Assembly: GCA_037127255.1 (NCBI GenBank) | Contig: JBANSL010000005.1 | Coordinates: 7,874,001 to 7,938,000 of the forward strand | Reading direction: 5' to 3' | DNA from: Persicaria tinctoria | Lineage: Eukaryota; Streptophyta; Magnoliopsida; Caryophyllales; Polygonaceae | Length of the DNA: 64,000 bases | Shown here: positions 36,119 to 47,868 of the stretch, piece after piece | Numbering within the stretch: the stretch's first letter is position 1 | Layout of the letters: every line of letters begins with the position of its first letter | Notes under the pieces: generated by a model | The model's database searches: none | What the model was told of the DNA's origin: nothing | Seen by the model: only the letters and a program-made list of their open reading frames with translations | Made by a program: the position numbers and the translations under genes

Positions 36119-37910
36119 TTATTTTTTTGTGCGAGAGCGAGGCAGAGCCTCGGGTTTTATTCCAAAAAAGTCAAAGCTTAATTTACAAAATTAGCTCCCA
36201 AAGAGGGAAGCAGGCACGAAGGAGGAAACTGAAAAATCTGAAAATCAACATCTAAGGAGAAAGAAAGCTGAGCAAGAGAGTTTGCTCCTTCATTGGTCGT
36301 ACGACGCACCTGACTAACCTTGACATCCCATCCCGGGTGGTCGCGAAGGTCACGAATCTCCTTGATAACGTAGTACTCCGGATGATTGTCGTAATCCTTG
36401 CCTTCTAGAAGTGTGTAAAGGGTTGTTGAATCAGTCTCGATGATTAACCTTGGCACACCCCTCTCCAAACAAAGTCTGAGTCCATGGCGAGCAGCCCACA
36501 ACTCTGCCCTCAGAGCTAGCGCTCGACCACATTTGAAACTAAAAGCATGGAGGAATAAACCTGCGGAATCACGACAGAGACCCCCTCCACCCGCCGGGCT
36601 TGGGTTTCCCTTCGACGCTCCATCAACATTAAGCTTGACCCAATCTTCTGGGGGCGCCGCTCAGACAGTTGGTATGGCCATCCGAGCAGCTGAGGGTCCA
36701 ACCGGCAAATATGAACTTGGGAGCGCTAGGAAATAGTTCTCAGTAAACCTCATCGCTTTGACCGCCAATTCCTTATGCTCCTCAATCTGATCAAACACAA
36801 GGTGGTCCCTGCATTCCATGTAAGCCACAACATATTCGCGAAAGTTACTGCCCACCGATCCTTCTCCCTAACAATATTGGCGAATATCCACTCCCTGATA
36901 TCGCCTTCAGCGAAAAAATTGTTGCGTCCATACTTCCCCGTCAGTATCTCCCACTCTGAACGCACCACCCCACACTCGCGAAGCAGATGGATGGCCGTTT
37001 CGGAAGCTCCGCATCTCGTATAGGCATCCGAGTCTGATAGATGGCGTCTGGATTTGAATTTGTTGGTCAATATAGCATCGTGAGCAGCCAAGAAAGTGAA
37101 AGATCGGACCCTCTGTTGCACTGGCACTCCCCACAGGTGCCGCCAGTTGTTACTTGGAGGACCAGTAGTCGACGAGCATGAGATCTTCTGTAATGCCGAC
37201 TTAGTAGAGAAGACGCCAGAAGTGGTAAGACCCCACACCAACTTGTCTCTCGCGTTCGGGTCATCTGTGAGCCGGATGGATTGAAGGCTCAACAGTGGGT
37301 CCGCCGGCAGAAAATGGGAGAGCAGCTCCCAGTTCCACGAGCCATTAGCCCACAACTCCGCCACTGTAGCTCCACTCAAATCCTCAGGGACCTCTTTTGT
37401 TGCTATATCAATCAGTGGTTGTTCGGACAACCATGGGTGTAACCAAAATAAGGTCGTGGAACCATTACCGATAGCTGAGCGCAGGTTTGGAGTTAGAATT
37501 TCAGCCCCGTGGATGATGCTTCTCCACGTTCTCGAAGCGCCATTCCGTTTGGTGAACATATCAACATCATTTCTCCCTTTGCAATACTTACTTCGGATAA
37601 TTCTACTCCAGAGGGCACCGGGAGATTAAAATTAATCTCCAGCTAAGCTTAGCCAGGGTGGCTTGGTTGGAAGCCCTCATCGGTCGAACTCCTAGGCCGC
37701 CTTTGGATATCGGGCTCGTCACTGTCTCCCAATTGAGGAGATGAATCTTCCGGCTCTCCGATGTAGAACCCCAAATAAAGCCCCTGACTTTCTTATTGAT
37801 AGCGTCACAAATGTCTCTCGGGACAAAAGCGGATTGCATGGTATAAAGAGGGAGGCTAGTTAGGACGGATTTGGCCAGAGTTACTCTTCCCGCAAAGGAA
37901 AGGGTTCTAG
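36119..37910 (-). mobile_element. 5'-truncated L1-type LINE: zf-RVT and RNase H remnants
   Basis: The minus-strand frames run in order. 37839-37603 has VRGFIWGSTSESRKIHLLNW and SKGGLGVRPM (post-RT region). 37559-36750 has GAEILTPNLRSAIGNG..LFWLHPWL, then the zinc-finger region WRHLWGVPVQQRVRSFTFLA..CGASETAIHLLREC. 36501-36178 is the RNase H end, GVPRLIIETDSTTLYTLLEG..RRTTNEGANSLAQLS. Frames are broken between blocks. The 3' end is A-rich (AAAAAAATAAATAG on the minus strand). CTTTCTAT at 36111-36118 and at 37911-37918 is a probable target duplication. RT and endonuclease are absent. The RNase H differs clearly from the 43.6-kb LINE, so it is another subfamily. Confidence 0.82.
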
Positions 37911-38097
37911 CTTTCTATCACATACTCTAACGACATAGGATAAGAACTTTAATCGGGAAAGATTTTCTACCAAATAAATAAGCGACACTAGAAAATTAAT
38001 ATTAAGAAATGCTAAAAATAATTTAAATTTGGGAAATTTTTCCCGATCGAGGTTGTTATCCTATGCCCAAGGGTATATGATAGAAAACTCGTTCATA
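37911..38097. mobile_element. MITE with about 50-bp terminal inverted repeats
   Basis: The left arm TTTCTATCACATACTCTAACGACATAGGATAAGAAC..AATCGGGAAAGATTT (37912-37967) is matched by the reverse complement of 38043-38095, TTTCTATCATATACCCTTGGGCATAGGATAACAAC..GATCGGGAAAAATTT. The LINE at 36119-37910 appears to have inserted at its left tip. Confidence 0.65.
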
Positions 38098-38593
38098 AAT
38101 TTACTACTTAATTAACAATAATTATAAATCATTATTATGAAAATAAGTATAAAAATTAATGATGTCCTTGCAATAATTATAAATCATTATCAAGAGGAGC
38201 CCTTTTAAAAAAGATATATGTATGAAGTCATAAAAATACATTTATTTAACATATTCCCTCGACAATAAAAATGTAACTGGAATTACAAAAATAATAACCA
38301 AGACCACATACAATATCAAATGGCATGGACCTCCGACAAAACCTCCTTGCAGTACCTCCTCATATAGTGGTAAAGAGATCAAACCAAAAGGCAAATATAT
38401 TATATACTATCCAATATTATGAAAATAAGTATAAAAATACATACATTATATCATTAATTTGTTTGACACATACATTATAGGGCAATTCGCACAACTATAA
38501 AACTTTTTTTGTGGGTTTGCAAAAATACCACTTTTTAAAAAAATTTGCACAACTACCATTGATGGTATTTTTGCAAATAAAACTAGGGAAGGG

Positions 38594-39087
38594 CTAAGCC
38601 GGTTGCAGGTTCTCACAATGAGAGAGAGAGTTTTGGTGGGGGATTTTCACAACCCTAATTTCTTCCTCCTCTTCTTCATCCTCTTCGTCCCCTTCACCTT
38701 CAGAGTCGGATCCCCTAGCGCGAACAGCTAAATCGAAGCCGCCATTACTTCGAGCCGATCGACCCCTGCTGGAACAATTCGGAAGCTTGAGCACAAACTT
38801 CAGCTTCTTCTCTCTCTTCCGGCCACCGTCCTCCGCGTCGGTATTGTCATCCTCGTCGAACTCGAACTCGTCATCGTCGTCATCTAAGTAGTCTTCGTCG
38901 TCGTAGTCGATGAGGTCGTACCTGACAAAACTCCGTCGCCGGAGGCTCCGACAAGCTTCTCGCCGCTCCTCCTCCTCAGTATCCCGCCGATGATGGCTGC
39001 GGTGGCCGGAGTTCGACTCAGTCGCCGCCCTAGCTGCCAAATCTATTTTCACGGCCTGCCTTTCTTCTTCCTCACGATTTGACCCAT
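38594..39087 (-). pseudogene. Fragment of a plant bromodomain-protein gene (first exon only), premature stop
   Basis: From ATG at 39087 the frame reads MGQIVRKKKGRP, then TGA at 39051-39049, then KIDLAARAATES. It continues through an acidic block (DYDDEDYLDDDDDEFEFDED) to GRKREKKLKFVLKLPNCSS and another Glu-rich run. Plant bromodomain proteins of the At1g20670 / At1g76380 type start MGQIVRRKKKGRPSK and carry the same acidic-basic region ending KLKLVLKL. The serine codon TCA has become TGA. No bromodomain is present and the frame ends in unrelated sequence near 38600, so this is a captured first exon, not a working gene. Confidence 0.72.
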
Positions 39088-39164
39088 CTTCTCTCTCTCA
39101 GCCACTCTTTTTCCTCTGTGTATTTTGTCCTCACCATTTGTTTTCTGCAATTTCCATAAGACAA

Positions 39165-39815
39165 ACAAAGTCAGTTTACAAATTATATTCATCTCCCTAT
39201 GTTACCTAACAGACTAACCCATGTCACTGTACCCCTGTCACTCAACGTGAAACCCATGTCACCTCTTATGAATCGGAAGCCTATAACCAATACCTCAAAC
39301 CTCCTTCAATCGGCCACCTAGCTACGACATCCACATATCCCAATTTCCACACCTCGTCATTTCCCCTATTCCGCCTACCACAACAAAGTCAGTTTACAAA
39401 TTATATTCATCTCCCTCTGTCACCTAACAGACTAACCCATGTCACTGTACCCCTGTCACTCAACGTGAAACCCATGTCACCCCTTATGAATCGGAAGCCT
39501 ATAACCAATACCTCAAACCTCCTTCAATCGGCCACCTAGTTACGACATCCACATATCCCAATTTCACACCTCATCATTTCCCCTATTCCGCCTACCACAA
39601 CAAAGTCAGTTTACAAATTATATTCATCTCCCTCTGTCACCTAACAGACTAACCCATGTCACTGTACCCCTGTCACTCAACGTGAAACCCATGTCACCCC
39701 TTATGAATTGGATGCCTATAACCAATACCTCAAACCTCCTTCAATAGGCCACCTACGACATCCACATATCCCAATTTCCACACCTCATCATTTCCCCTAT
39801 TCCGCCTACCACAAC
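39165..39815. repeat. 218-bp tandem repeat, three copies
   Basis: Copies start near 39165, 39383 and 39601, each with CAAAGTCAGTTTACAAATTA and ending CGCCTACCACAA. They differ at only a few sites (for example TATGTTACC versus TCTGTCACC), so the array expanded recently. A related CCCTGTCACCCAATT / CATTCCGAAAACC motif continues in looser form to about 40080. The proline/histidine-rich frames here follow from base composition. Confidence 0.85.
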
Positions 39816-40659
39816 AAAATTCGGAACCCTTCTCTCCAAAATGGAAACCCCTGTCACCCAATTTCAAACCCCTGTCACCCAATTCGAACCTCAAACCACC
39901 AATTTCCCCTATCCATAGTTCCCCGACCGTTGCCCTAACCCATTCCGAAAACCACTGTCACCCAATTGGAAACCCTAACCATCGATTTCCCCTTTCCATA
40001 CCCGAAAACCACCCATCCCACCACCTGTCCACCACCCACGATTCTCCAAACACGAAAACCACCACCCCGATCCACCATTAAGGCCACCATTGCCCTAACC
40101 CCTTCACCCATTGCTTCCCCGACCCACACCCGCGCACAGTACCACCAAAGGGAGAAGAGTAAAAGGGCGTGCCTGATCTCTGTCGTGCCTGGTGTGTACT
40201 TTCCGGCGACGGTGGACCTGCCTGCTCTCTCTCCTTGTTGTTCGTCTCTCGAAGCGCCGTCTCTGCAACTGCCGAAGAAGAAACCGCCCTCTCTCTCTCT
40301 CTCTCTCTCTTTCTATGCGTCGCTGCAACTGCCGATGAAGATGAAGAAGCCCTCTCTGTCTCTCTTTGCTATCGATGTGTTTTGAAACGGGAGAGAGAAA
40401 TGTGATTGGATTGACATTTACTAACCCTCCCCCTATTTCTCCTTCCCGCCCTCTCCCTATTCACTAGGCAATGATGCCTGTAATTTAATTTTTTTTTTGG
40501 GCAAAATAACATAGGATAGCCGGTTTGGGGGGGTAACCTTGACATTTTTACAAATTTGGGGAAAAAATGGCATTCTTACAAATTTTCCCAAAAAGGTGAC
40601 ATTTTTGCAAAGATTTTAAAAATTGTGGTATTTACTACCATTTCCTCTACATTATATCA

Positions 40660-41570
40660 GTTGGCCGGATAACTTGGATTTAAATAAAAATAAGTATAAT
40701 TTGTAGAAGGAAAATGATTATTGCACATTACACTCTCTCCAAAGTTCAAGCCCAAATAATACATGGGCTAATTTATGAAAACCCAATTGTGAATAAATGT
40801 ATATACACACTATTCAGAAGTGAACTCACGCTTTTTTAGAGTAGAGAAGAGTAGAGAGATTAATCTCCATAATCAAAATTTGCTCACTTGCCAGTGAACA
40901 TTCCTGTATATGAGTAGCTTGATTCTCCATACCACGCCAGTTCTATGCAGATCTGAACTGCTATCCAAGTCAAAATTAGCTCACTTGCCTGTGAACATTC
41001 CTGACTCGACTTGCCGGATTCAAGCTCGTCTCTGATTCTAAATCAAGCAGAATTTTAGCCCCATGTTACAAAAGACAACCCAGCTGAATAAAACATTGCA
41101 TTAGATCTCTATACATATGTTTTTGATCCAAATCGGGTAACAATGTTCAAGGCTATCCCCAATTACAATATACATGTCAGCCTAGAGCATATTTACCTAG
41201 TCAGTCATCAATCTGCGTTCTTGCTTCTTGGTAGATCATCGAACCGAGCAAACAATGAGTTAAGAGTGAACATTCCTCGTCAGCAAGATATACAGTGTTG
41301 TTGCCTTGACATCAGTCGTATGCTAGAGACTTCAAATGTGTTTCGGATTGCAATGAGATTTGACTGAAGAAGCTGCCCCATGCGAAACTGCAAATACAAT
41401 TCCCTTCAAAAATTGATTTCCATTTTTTACCAAGGCTCTCCATTTGCAGTACTTGCGGCACTTTTCCATGGCTGAACTTCAGCAACCTGTAGGATGAACA
41501 TATGTATTTGTATTCAACATGGTTGTGGCTGTATAGCACATGGGAAAAGCAAATAATTAGGATAGAAACA
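40660..41570. other. Intergenic, 3' side of the membrane-protein gene
   Basis: No gene recognised. The phrase TCACTTGCCNGTGAACATTCCTG occurs twice (about 40885 and 40980), a small duplication. Confidence 0.45.
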
Positions 41571-41579
41571 TGCCATACA

Positions 41580-43129
41580 TCACTCATCATGTCGCCGTTC
41601 TCTGGAATTTGGGGGTGGATAACCCAGCCCTAGACACTGGAGGAAAGCTTGTTTTGCGATCTCAAAGTAATAGCAGGGGTGAAAAAGACGTTGTAGATCT
41701 TTCATCGAGGATGCATTCCCTTCGGTAATGCTTTCTCTCTCTGTAGATTCTCTAGGTCTCAGCTCATGAACTTCAGGGTCCCGTCCCTGTACCGGAAACA
41801 TCATCAGTACAGTCATCTTTAACTGATGTTAATCAATAACGATTGATGACTATAAAAGGCAACAAAGATTCAACAAGTAGTTTCCACTGAGGGTGTAGTA
41901 GCAGAAAAAAAAAAAAAGCCAGCAGAACGAGGACTATAGCTGAACTTTTCATCTGAATATTTTTCTTCCTTTTTCCACTCACCAAGTCCTTACACACAAA
42001 CCAGGTGAATGGAGGATTTAATTTGGTTAGCTCTTTGGACAACTGTTCTAGTACTAATTTTGAATAAAAAAAAAAACCTAAGACATTCTCGCCGATTATA
42101 TACAGTTGGAAATAATTGTCATTAGCTTGATCGGTCTTACATGCCACCAAGAATCATTATAGAGTTCATCAATGAGCTACATTATCCATTCTCCAAAGAT
42201 CTGTAACTTTTTTCATCTAGAATTCAAAAAAGGATTTTCGTATTAACAAAGGAGTCGACAAGTCTTGATAACCCGCACACAACTAATGTAATAGTTAGTG
42301 ACCGAGCCTTTAATTAGAAATTCGATTGGATAACAAAAAGGGAGTCTAACTATTAGTAATTGTGGAGAAATTACTTGGAGCTTTTTAAAAAATGATGGGA
42401 TTTCCATCTCAACACATCATGATTCAGTTTTCAAGATGGCAGCAAAAATGGTTTTGATTAAATCCAAGTGTTGTAGCAGTGAATGTGATACTGCTGTTAC
42501 ATTTCCAATGTTTTCTGAATCTGTTGGCTTAGTTAGCTCCCCAGGTCACCTTCTCCTGCTACTAGGTTTAGTTATCTGTCATTAAAAGCACAATTTCCGA
42601 TCTTTCATCCTCACAATTTTTCTAGCATCTTCAATTTCCCTGAAACCTCACTCCTTCAAAAAGCGGTTCCAAATTGTTATCTGCGACGGGGCTGAATAGT
42701 AATTCCTTCAAAATTCGCTTCCAACCGAATCCAAATCCAAATCCAGATTCCACGCCGATCAGCCAATAAATTCAATAGTCTAAAACATCAAATTACTTCA
42801 TCAACTTTTTACTCCTTAGCAGACCGATAGATCGATCTCGATTGGAAAGGCACATGCAAATCCGAAACAATACCAGAGAGCCAAAATATTGAGAAATTGA
42901 AGCGGATGAATAGATAAAAACACACCTGGGAGCAGCTAAGAGCATCCACCACGACGCTAGCGGACGAAACCGGCGACGGCGGGGGAGATCCGGCGGGGAG
43001 GAGGTCGAGGGAGAAGAGGCCGGAGTAGGAGAGGAGGAGGATAAGGAGGAGGAGGATGAGGAGCTGGATCCAGATCAGCCATGGAATCCGGAAGCTATCT
43101 AGAAAGATCTCGTCTCCCAGATCGTGCAT
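41580..43129 (-). CDS. Small plant transmembrane protein of unknown function, two exons
   Basis: Exon 1 is 43129-42926, from MHDLGDEIFLDSF to VVVDALSCSQ. Exon 2 is 41786-41580, from GRDPEVHELRPRE to the stop after NSRERRHDE. The junction falls between whole codons (CAG/GTGTGT..TACAG/GGACGG), giving 136 aa. Residues about 14-41 form a single hydrophobic segment (IPWLIWIQLLILLLLILLL), followed by a Ser/Pro-rich linker. The C-terminal half has SSMKDLQRLFHPCYYFEIAKQAFLQCLG, which resembles the HPCHYFRLAQ-AFLKCLG block of uncharacterised small plant membrane proteins. Function unknown. The roughly 1.1-kb intron holds other short frames I judge non-coding. Confidence 0.68.
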
Positions 43130-43542
43130 CTGGAACCCGGGGTAGGGGAGAAAGAGAGAGGCGAAGTGCTGAAAGAGATGGGCGTTTCGGTAATGTGGTA
43201 AGTAAATGCGTTTGTACTTTGTGTGGTGGCCGTAGAAAAACATACAACTAATGTTTAAATACTGCGGATTTCGGAGCCCCGGAATCGGATGGATCCGAAT
43301 ATACGATACGGATACTTCGGCTGAGTTTCCGAAACATTATACCGATTTTAATTTTTTAATCTCAACAACATAGCAATTATTCAGCCAATGACGTGTATAA
43401 AACGTGGCTATAAATATAATTATCATCATAAACAAAAGTACTCCGTATTGCTCGAATTTTATTTTATTTTTGTTTGTTTAGATATCTAGGAGTATTTTTA
43501 ATGGGTTTTTTTTTCTAATATTTTGATGTGCAGGTTAATTTT
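43130..43542. other. Upstream region of the membrane-protein gene
   Basis: About 100 bp of likely 5' leader, then AT-rich sequence up to the LINE target duplication. No other feature seen. Confidence 0.4.
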
Positions 43543-46500
43543 ATAGTTTCTATGCAGATTACTAGAAGTACCATCTTGCGGGGGTCAGATTATTTGGTAA
43601 CGGAAATCGAAAGATGTGGTCATTTGTTTGAAAAAACTTGATCGCCTTCTCATCCACACGGACATGCTTACCATTTTTGACTCACTTCGTATACAGATCC
43701 ATCCCTTTACTAGATCTGATCATGCCCCGATCTCCACAGATTTTCGTCACAACATTCAATCTAAGAATAGACCATTTAAGTTCGAATTGGCTTGGGCCGC
43801 AAGGGCCGATTACAGAAATTTAGTCTCACAAGCTTGGAGAGCAAACCCACCAGGTTCTTTGATGTTTAAATTGCTTCAGAAGGCAAAAGTTCTTAAAAAA
43901 CTTTCTAAAACCTGGCATAAGAATACGGTTCACAATATTCATAACCAAATTCTAGTAACGGATCAAAAGCTCCTTAGTTTACATACATCTCTTATCTCAA
44001 ATTATAACAGTCAGGATGTTCAAATCCTAAAACAATTACTCAATAAAAGAGAACGAATGCTCGACTTTCACCGTCGCTATTGGAGCCAGCGGGCTAAAGT
44101 TAAACATACCAAACTTAATGACTCCAATTCAGGCTATTTCCATAAGATCGCTACTGCAAAAAGAGGCAGGAAAATGATCAAATCTATCCTAATTCACGGT
44201 GGGGAATCCACGGCTGATTTCCACACAATCCAACAGGAATTTGTCCGCGACTTCAAAGCTCGTTTCAGAGCCTCTTCAACCCCTATTTCGGACCTTTCCC
44301 CAGACCTAGCGGTCATCCCATCCTTAGTTTCACAAGTAGATAACGACATGCTCTCGGCGCCTGTTACAAACAATGAGATTAAAGCGGCTGTATTTTCTAT
44401 GAGCCCGGATAAGGCTCCGGGGCCTAATGGCTTCCCAGCTGGTTTCTACCAAAAGTTCTGGCCTACAGTTGGGCCCTCCGTAATAAAAGCCGTCAAAACT
44501 TTTTTCACCAGTGGTAGGTTACTACGTCAGACAAACCATACTTTCATTACGCTTCTACCGAAATGCGATGACCCGACTGCAGTAAACCATTACAGACCGA
44601 TCAGTCTATGCTCTACAATTTACAAAATCATAGCTAAAGTCATTTCAGCACGGTTAACCAAGATTTTTGACAAACTTATACACCCCCTCCAGGGAGCTTT
44701 CACCAAAGGGAGATCTATCCAGGACAACATTCTGATTGCTCATGAGGCATTGCATTCGTTTCGGATGAAGAAAAGCAAAATGGGCATGATTGCTCTTAAG
44801 TTAGATATGGAAAAGGCATACGATCGCATCGAATGGGCCTTTTTGTTCCAAGTTTTATCTAAGTATGGTTTCAATGACCTCTTTATTAACAGAATAAAGG
44901 AATGTGTTTCAACTGTATCCTACTCGGTCCTCGTTAATGATGAACCAACCACAGTATTTAAACCCACCAGAGGTTTAAGACAAGGAGACCCCCTCTCCCC
45001 TTTTCTCTTTATCCTAGCCCCTGAGGTATTAGCACGTACACTGCATAACAAAGGGCTCGCTAGCAAGGACCTGGGTATCTCTTTCGGTCGTCCGGGTATC
45101 AAGGTTCCCTTCCTAGCGTTTGCTGATGATATTCTTATTTTTTGTAAAGCCTCACACTCGGCATGTACTTCTGTACCGTCTATCTTAGACAGATACTGTT
45201 TAATTTCGGGACAAAAGGTGAACCTGCACAAATCTAGCTTCCAAGCGTCTCCTAACACGACTGCTACCGCCATAGCGTCTACTATTGCAGTACTTGGCAT
45301 TCCCCAGGCTAACAATTTTGACAAATATTTAGGTTGCCCTATCGTTAACGGTAGGACCAACAAGGACACATTCGCTGATGTGGTTCTCAAAACCAAAAAT
45401 CAACTCACAAAATGGAAAGCTTCAAATCTCTCTGCCGAAGGGAGACGGGTGCTTATCAAAGCAAATCTGAGTGCCAAACCGATTTTCCTTATGCAAGCTT
45501 TCCTTCTACCCTCTCATGTTCTTCATGAACTTGACAAAGTGTATAGACAATTCTTTTGGAACAAAACCTCTAAAGCTCCACCGCTAATTAGCTGGGACAA
45601 AATCTGTTCGGACACTTTGAAAGGTGGTTTGGGGATTCATAAGGCGGAGTCTATGAATATAGCTCTCCAGATGAAGCTTCTTTGGAAAATAATTTCTGAA
45701 CCAGACAACATCTGGGTTCGTGTCATCTCACAAAAATATCTTAAAGGCCAGAACCTTTCCAGTTATAACAAAAAAGGCAATACCTCGTGGCAATGGTCCC
45801 GCCTTATGTCCATCAGACCTCAGTTCCTCCCAGCTCTTCAGTGGAGGGTCGGAAATGGGGAATCCATTGATTTCTGGTCTCATAACTGGGCCTTCGAAAG
45901 GCCGTTGAGTTCCAAAACACTGAGTCCCATCCCGGATAATCTCTTGGGAGTTTCGGTGGCTCACTTCATCCCCAACCACCAGTGGAACAAAACATTTATA
46001 AATGACTCATTAGCAAATGTTCTTAAACAAGATGTTATCGACCACATCACGGGTCTAACTTTGCCTAGTAACCAAATCTCGGATCGTCTATATTGGGGCC
46101 CAAGCAAAAATGGCTGGTTCTCAACCGCCTCTGCCAACTCCTTCCTATCTGTTAACACCGGGTCGCCTGATTTCGATTGCGATTGGATCTGGAGTCTCGA
46201 TGTGCCCCCTAAGGTTCGACACTTCCTCTGGAAAATCTCCCGTGATGGTCTCCCGACCAAAACCAGATTACAGAGGTCGCACGTGGCTGTACCTGCTGGT
46301 TGTGTTTTCTGTGGCAATACAAATGAATCGGGTGATCACTTGTTTCTTCGGTGTCCCATGGCTACTGATTTGCTTAAAGCTTTACGCATCCACATTCCGG
46401 GATTTATCACTGTTTCTGTAGGTATGGGAAATGTGTTTCCTCTTACTGCTTTAAAATGTGTTATTGGGACCAACAATTTTGTCATTCTAGCTACAGCTTG

Positions 46501-47277
46501 GTGGGCCATGTGGTTCTTTAGAAACCAACTCGTTTTCGATCATACTAACAAGGTAACTATCAATGAAATCCTGCTGTTCCACAGCACAACTAGTCATTGT
46601 TGGAAATAGTAAAAACGTTTAGACGATGATCCGACTGGTCCGTTGATCCCTAATCATCGCAGTCATAGCGGTACGCACAACCAAGCTATTAGGGGTTGTG
46701 CTACGAAAACCAGGGCTCAGAATAGGTCTGGGAAGTGGGATAAACCTCCGCCGAACTGTTATAAGCTCAATTTTGATGGTTCGGTACTCCCGAGTGGCAA
46801 CTCGTCTTATGGTTTTGTCATCCGTGACTCTGCGGGTTTAGTGGTCTCTGCTGGCAGATCTGTTTGTACAAATATCTCAGTAATTTATGCCGAAAATCTC
46901 GGACTCATAATGGGTTTGTTACGTGCAAAGGAGTTGCAATTATCTACACTTCTGATCGAAGGAGACAACCTACTGGTGATAAAATCTCTACCGGGGGATT
47001 GGAAATGCCCCTGGACAATAGAGATGCTACAAGCTGATATACTGTCTGATATCTCGTCCTTTACTTATGTTGCTATTCGTCATATTTTCAGGGAATCGAA
47101 TGTTGTGGCTGACTACCTTGCTCGTAGTGCCCACGTTTCCCCTGCCGACGTCTGCTGCGAGGATGATCCAGGACTGCTAGTTCTCGTCCGGAAGGATGCG
47201 CTAGGAAGGGCCTCTGCTGCGGCCGACCCGACCTAATTCTTATCTTGCGTCAAAAAAACAAATAGTTTCTATGCAGA
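43543..47277 (+). mobile_element. 5'-truncated L1-type LINE with 16-bp target duplication
   Basis: ATAGTTTCTATGCAGA occurs at 43543-43558 and again at 47262-47277. The element body is 43559-47261 (3703 bp) and ends in CTTATCTTGCGTCAAAAAAA. It lacks ORF1 and the N-terminal part of the endonuclease, so reverse transcription stopped short of the 5' end. The perfect, long duplication argues for a relatively recent insertion. The coding region is described separately. Confidence 0.93.
43616..47236 (+). pseudogene. LINE ORF2 remnant: endonuclease end, reverse transcriptase, zf-RVT, RNase H
   Basis: One frame of 997 codons runs 43616-46609. It starts in the endonuclease C-terminus (KKLDRLLIHTDMLTIF, then SDHAPI). 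The reverse transcriptase follows, with MSPDKAPGPNGFPAGFYQKF, YRPISLCSTIYKIIAK, GFTKGRSIQDNI-type sequence (here GAFTKGRS), RGLRQGDPLSPFLF and catalytic FADDILIF. Then comes zf-RVT (VPPKVRHFLWK..CVFCGN..GDHLFLRC). Two adjacent in-frame stops, TAG and TAA (46607-46612), precede a continuing frame with RNase H (KLNFDGSV, IRHIFRESNVVADYLA) to 47236. A frameshift also lies upstream of 43616. The RT itself is intact, but the protein cannot be made in full. Confidence 0.9.
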
Positions 47278-47279
47278 CG

Positions 47280-47615
47280 AAGAGTTTTTTTTTTGATGAT
47301 GAGGAACCCACCTTTGATGACAAACCCCGAACACGTGACCCAGCCGGCAAGAGTCATGCACCAGGTAAACCGGCTTGTGCCGACCGGCTCGACCCACTGG
47401 AAAGGAGCAAGTCAAACCTTGACATCCCCCTTGCTCCCCACCAGTGAGCCACCCCGACTGGATACCTATGGTGATTTTTTTTATTAGGTAAGAATTCGAG
47501 GTGGATGATTAGTTAAGATGGATGATTAATTCTAATTTATTTCATGGCATATTATATTTTCTCCCGATTTATCCAAATTTGTTGAAGGAAATATTTTGGA
47601 TTTAGTGTTGAGAAG
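47280..47615. other. Unassigned stretch between LINE and Copia element
   Basis: 47300-47465 is GC-richer (CCCGAACACGTGACCCAGCC..) without recognised coding. GGATGATTAGTTAAGATGGATGATTAATTC is a short internal duplication at about 47501-47530. Confidence 0.35.
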
Positions 47616-47868
47616 TGTTGATTCTAACTGAATTTGGAAAACAGAAATCGAAAGAGAGAGAGAGAGATTGGTTGTTGAACTGAATTTCGGAAAACTTGAT
47701 TTACACTGTGCACATAATAGATCCTCTTATAGAGGAAGGTCGCGTGATTAGCATGTGTTCCTCTTATTTACAAAGTGAAGCGGGAAATAAAACTGAGGAA
47801 AACGACGTCGTTGCTTGTGGCTCCGGTTTGATTGTTGAACCGGCCAGAAGCGTCTTCTATCTCCCACA
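47616..47868 (-). repeat. Copia 3' LTR
   Basis: 253 bp, TG..CA bounded, with a TATA-like CCTCTATAAGAGG. Compared with the partner LTR it has lost both CACGTG sites (GTCGCGTG and GCATGTG here). Confidence 0.9.

Larger units (their letters stand above)
38480..40647. mobile_element. Pack-MULE-like (Mutator) element with 9-bp target duplication
   Basis: TACATTATA at 38471-38479 is repeated at 40648-40656. Just inside, both ends are AT-rich and carry related TTTGCAAAAAT-N-CAC sequence in opposite orientation (left 38517-38535, right 40600-40620). The outermost bases match only loosely, so the terminal inverted repeats have diverged. The interior contains a bromodomain-protein gene fragment (38594-39087 minus), a 218-bp tandem repeat, and a second UTR-like CT-rich part (40140-40400). 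No transposase. One caution: TACATTATA also occurs by chance at about 38452. Confidence 0.6.

Noticed and set aside
40286..40312. CT-dinucleotide run as a possible GAGA-type regulatory site
   Set aside because: A simple microsatellite inside a transposon; nothing ties it to a gene.
39708..40385. Proline/histidine/serine-rich frames
   Set aside because: Explained by tandem repeats and CT microsatellite composition.
41833..42150. 105-codon minus frame with a hydrophobic run inside the membrane-protein intron
   Set aside because: The two flanking exons join in phase without it, and its hydrophobicity comes from T/A-rich intron sequence.
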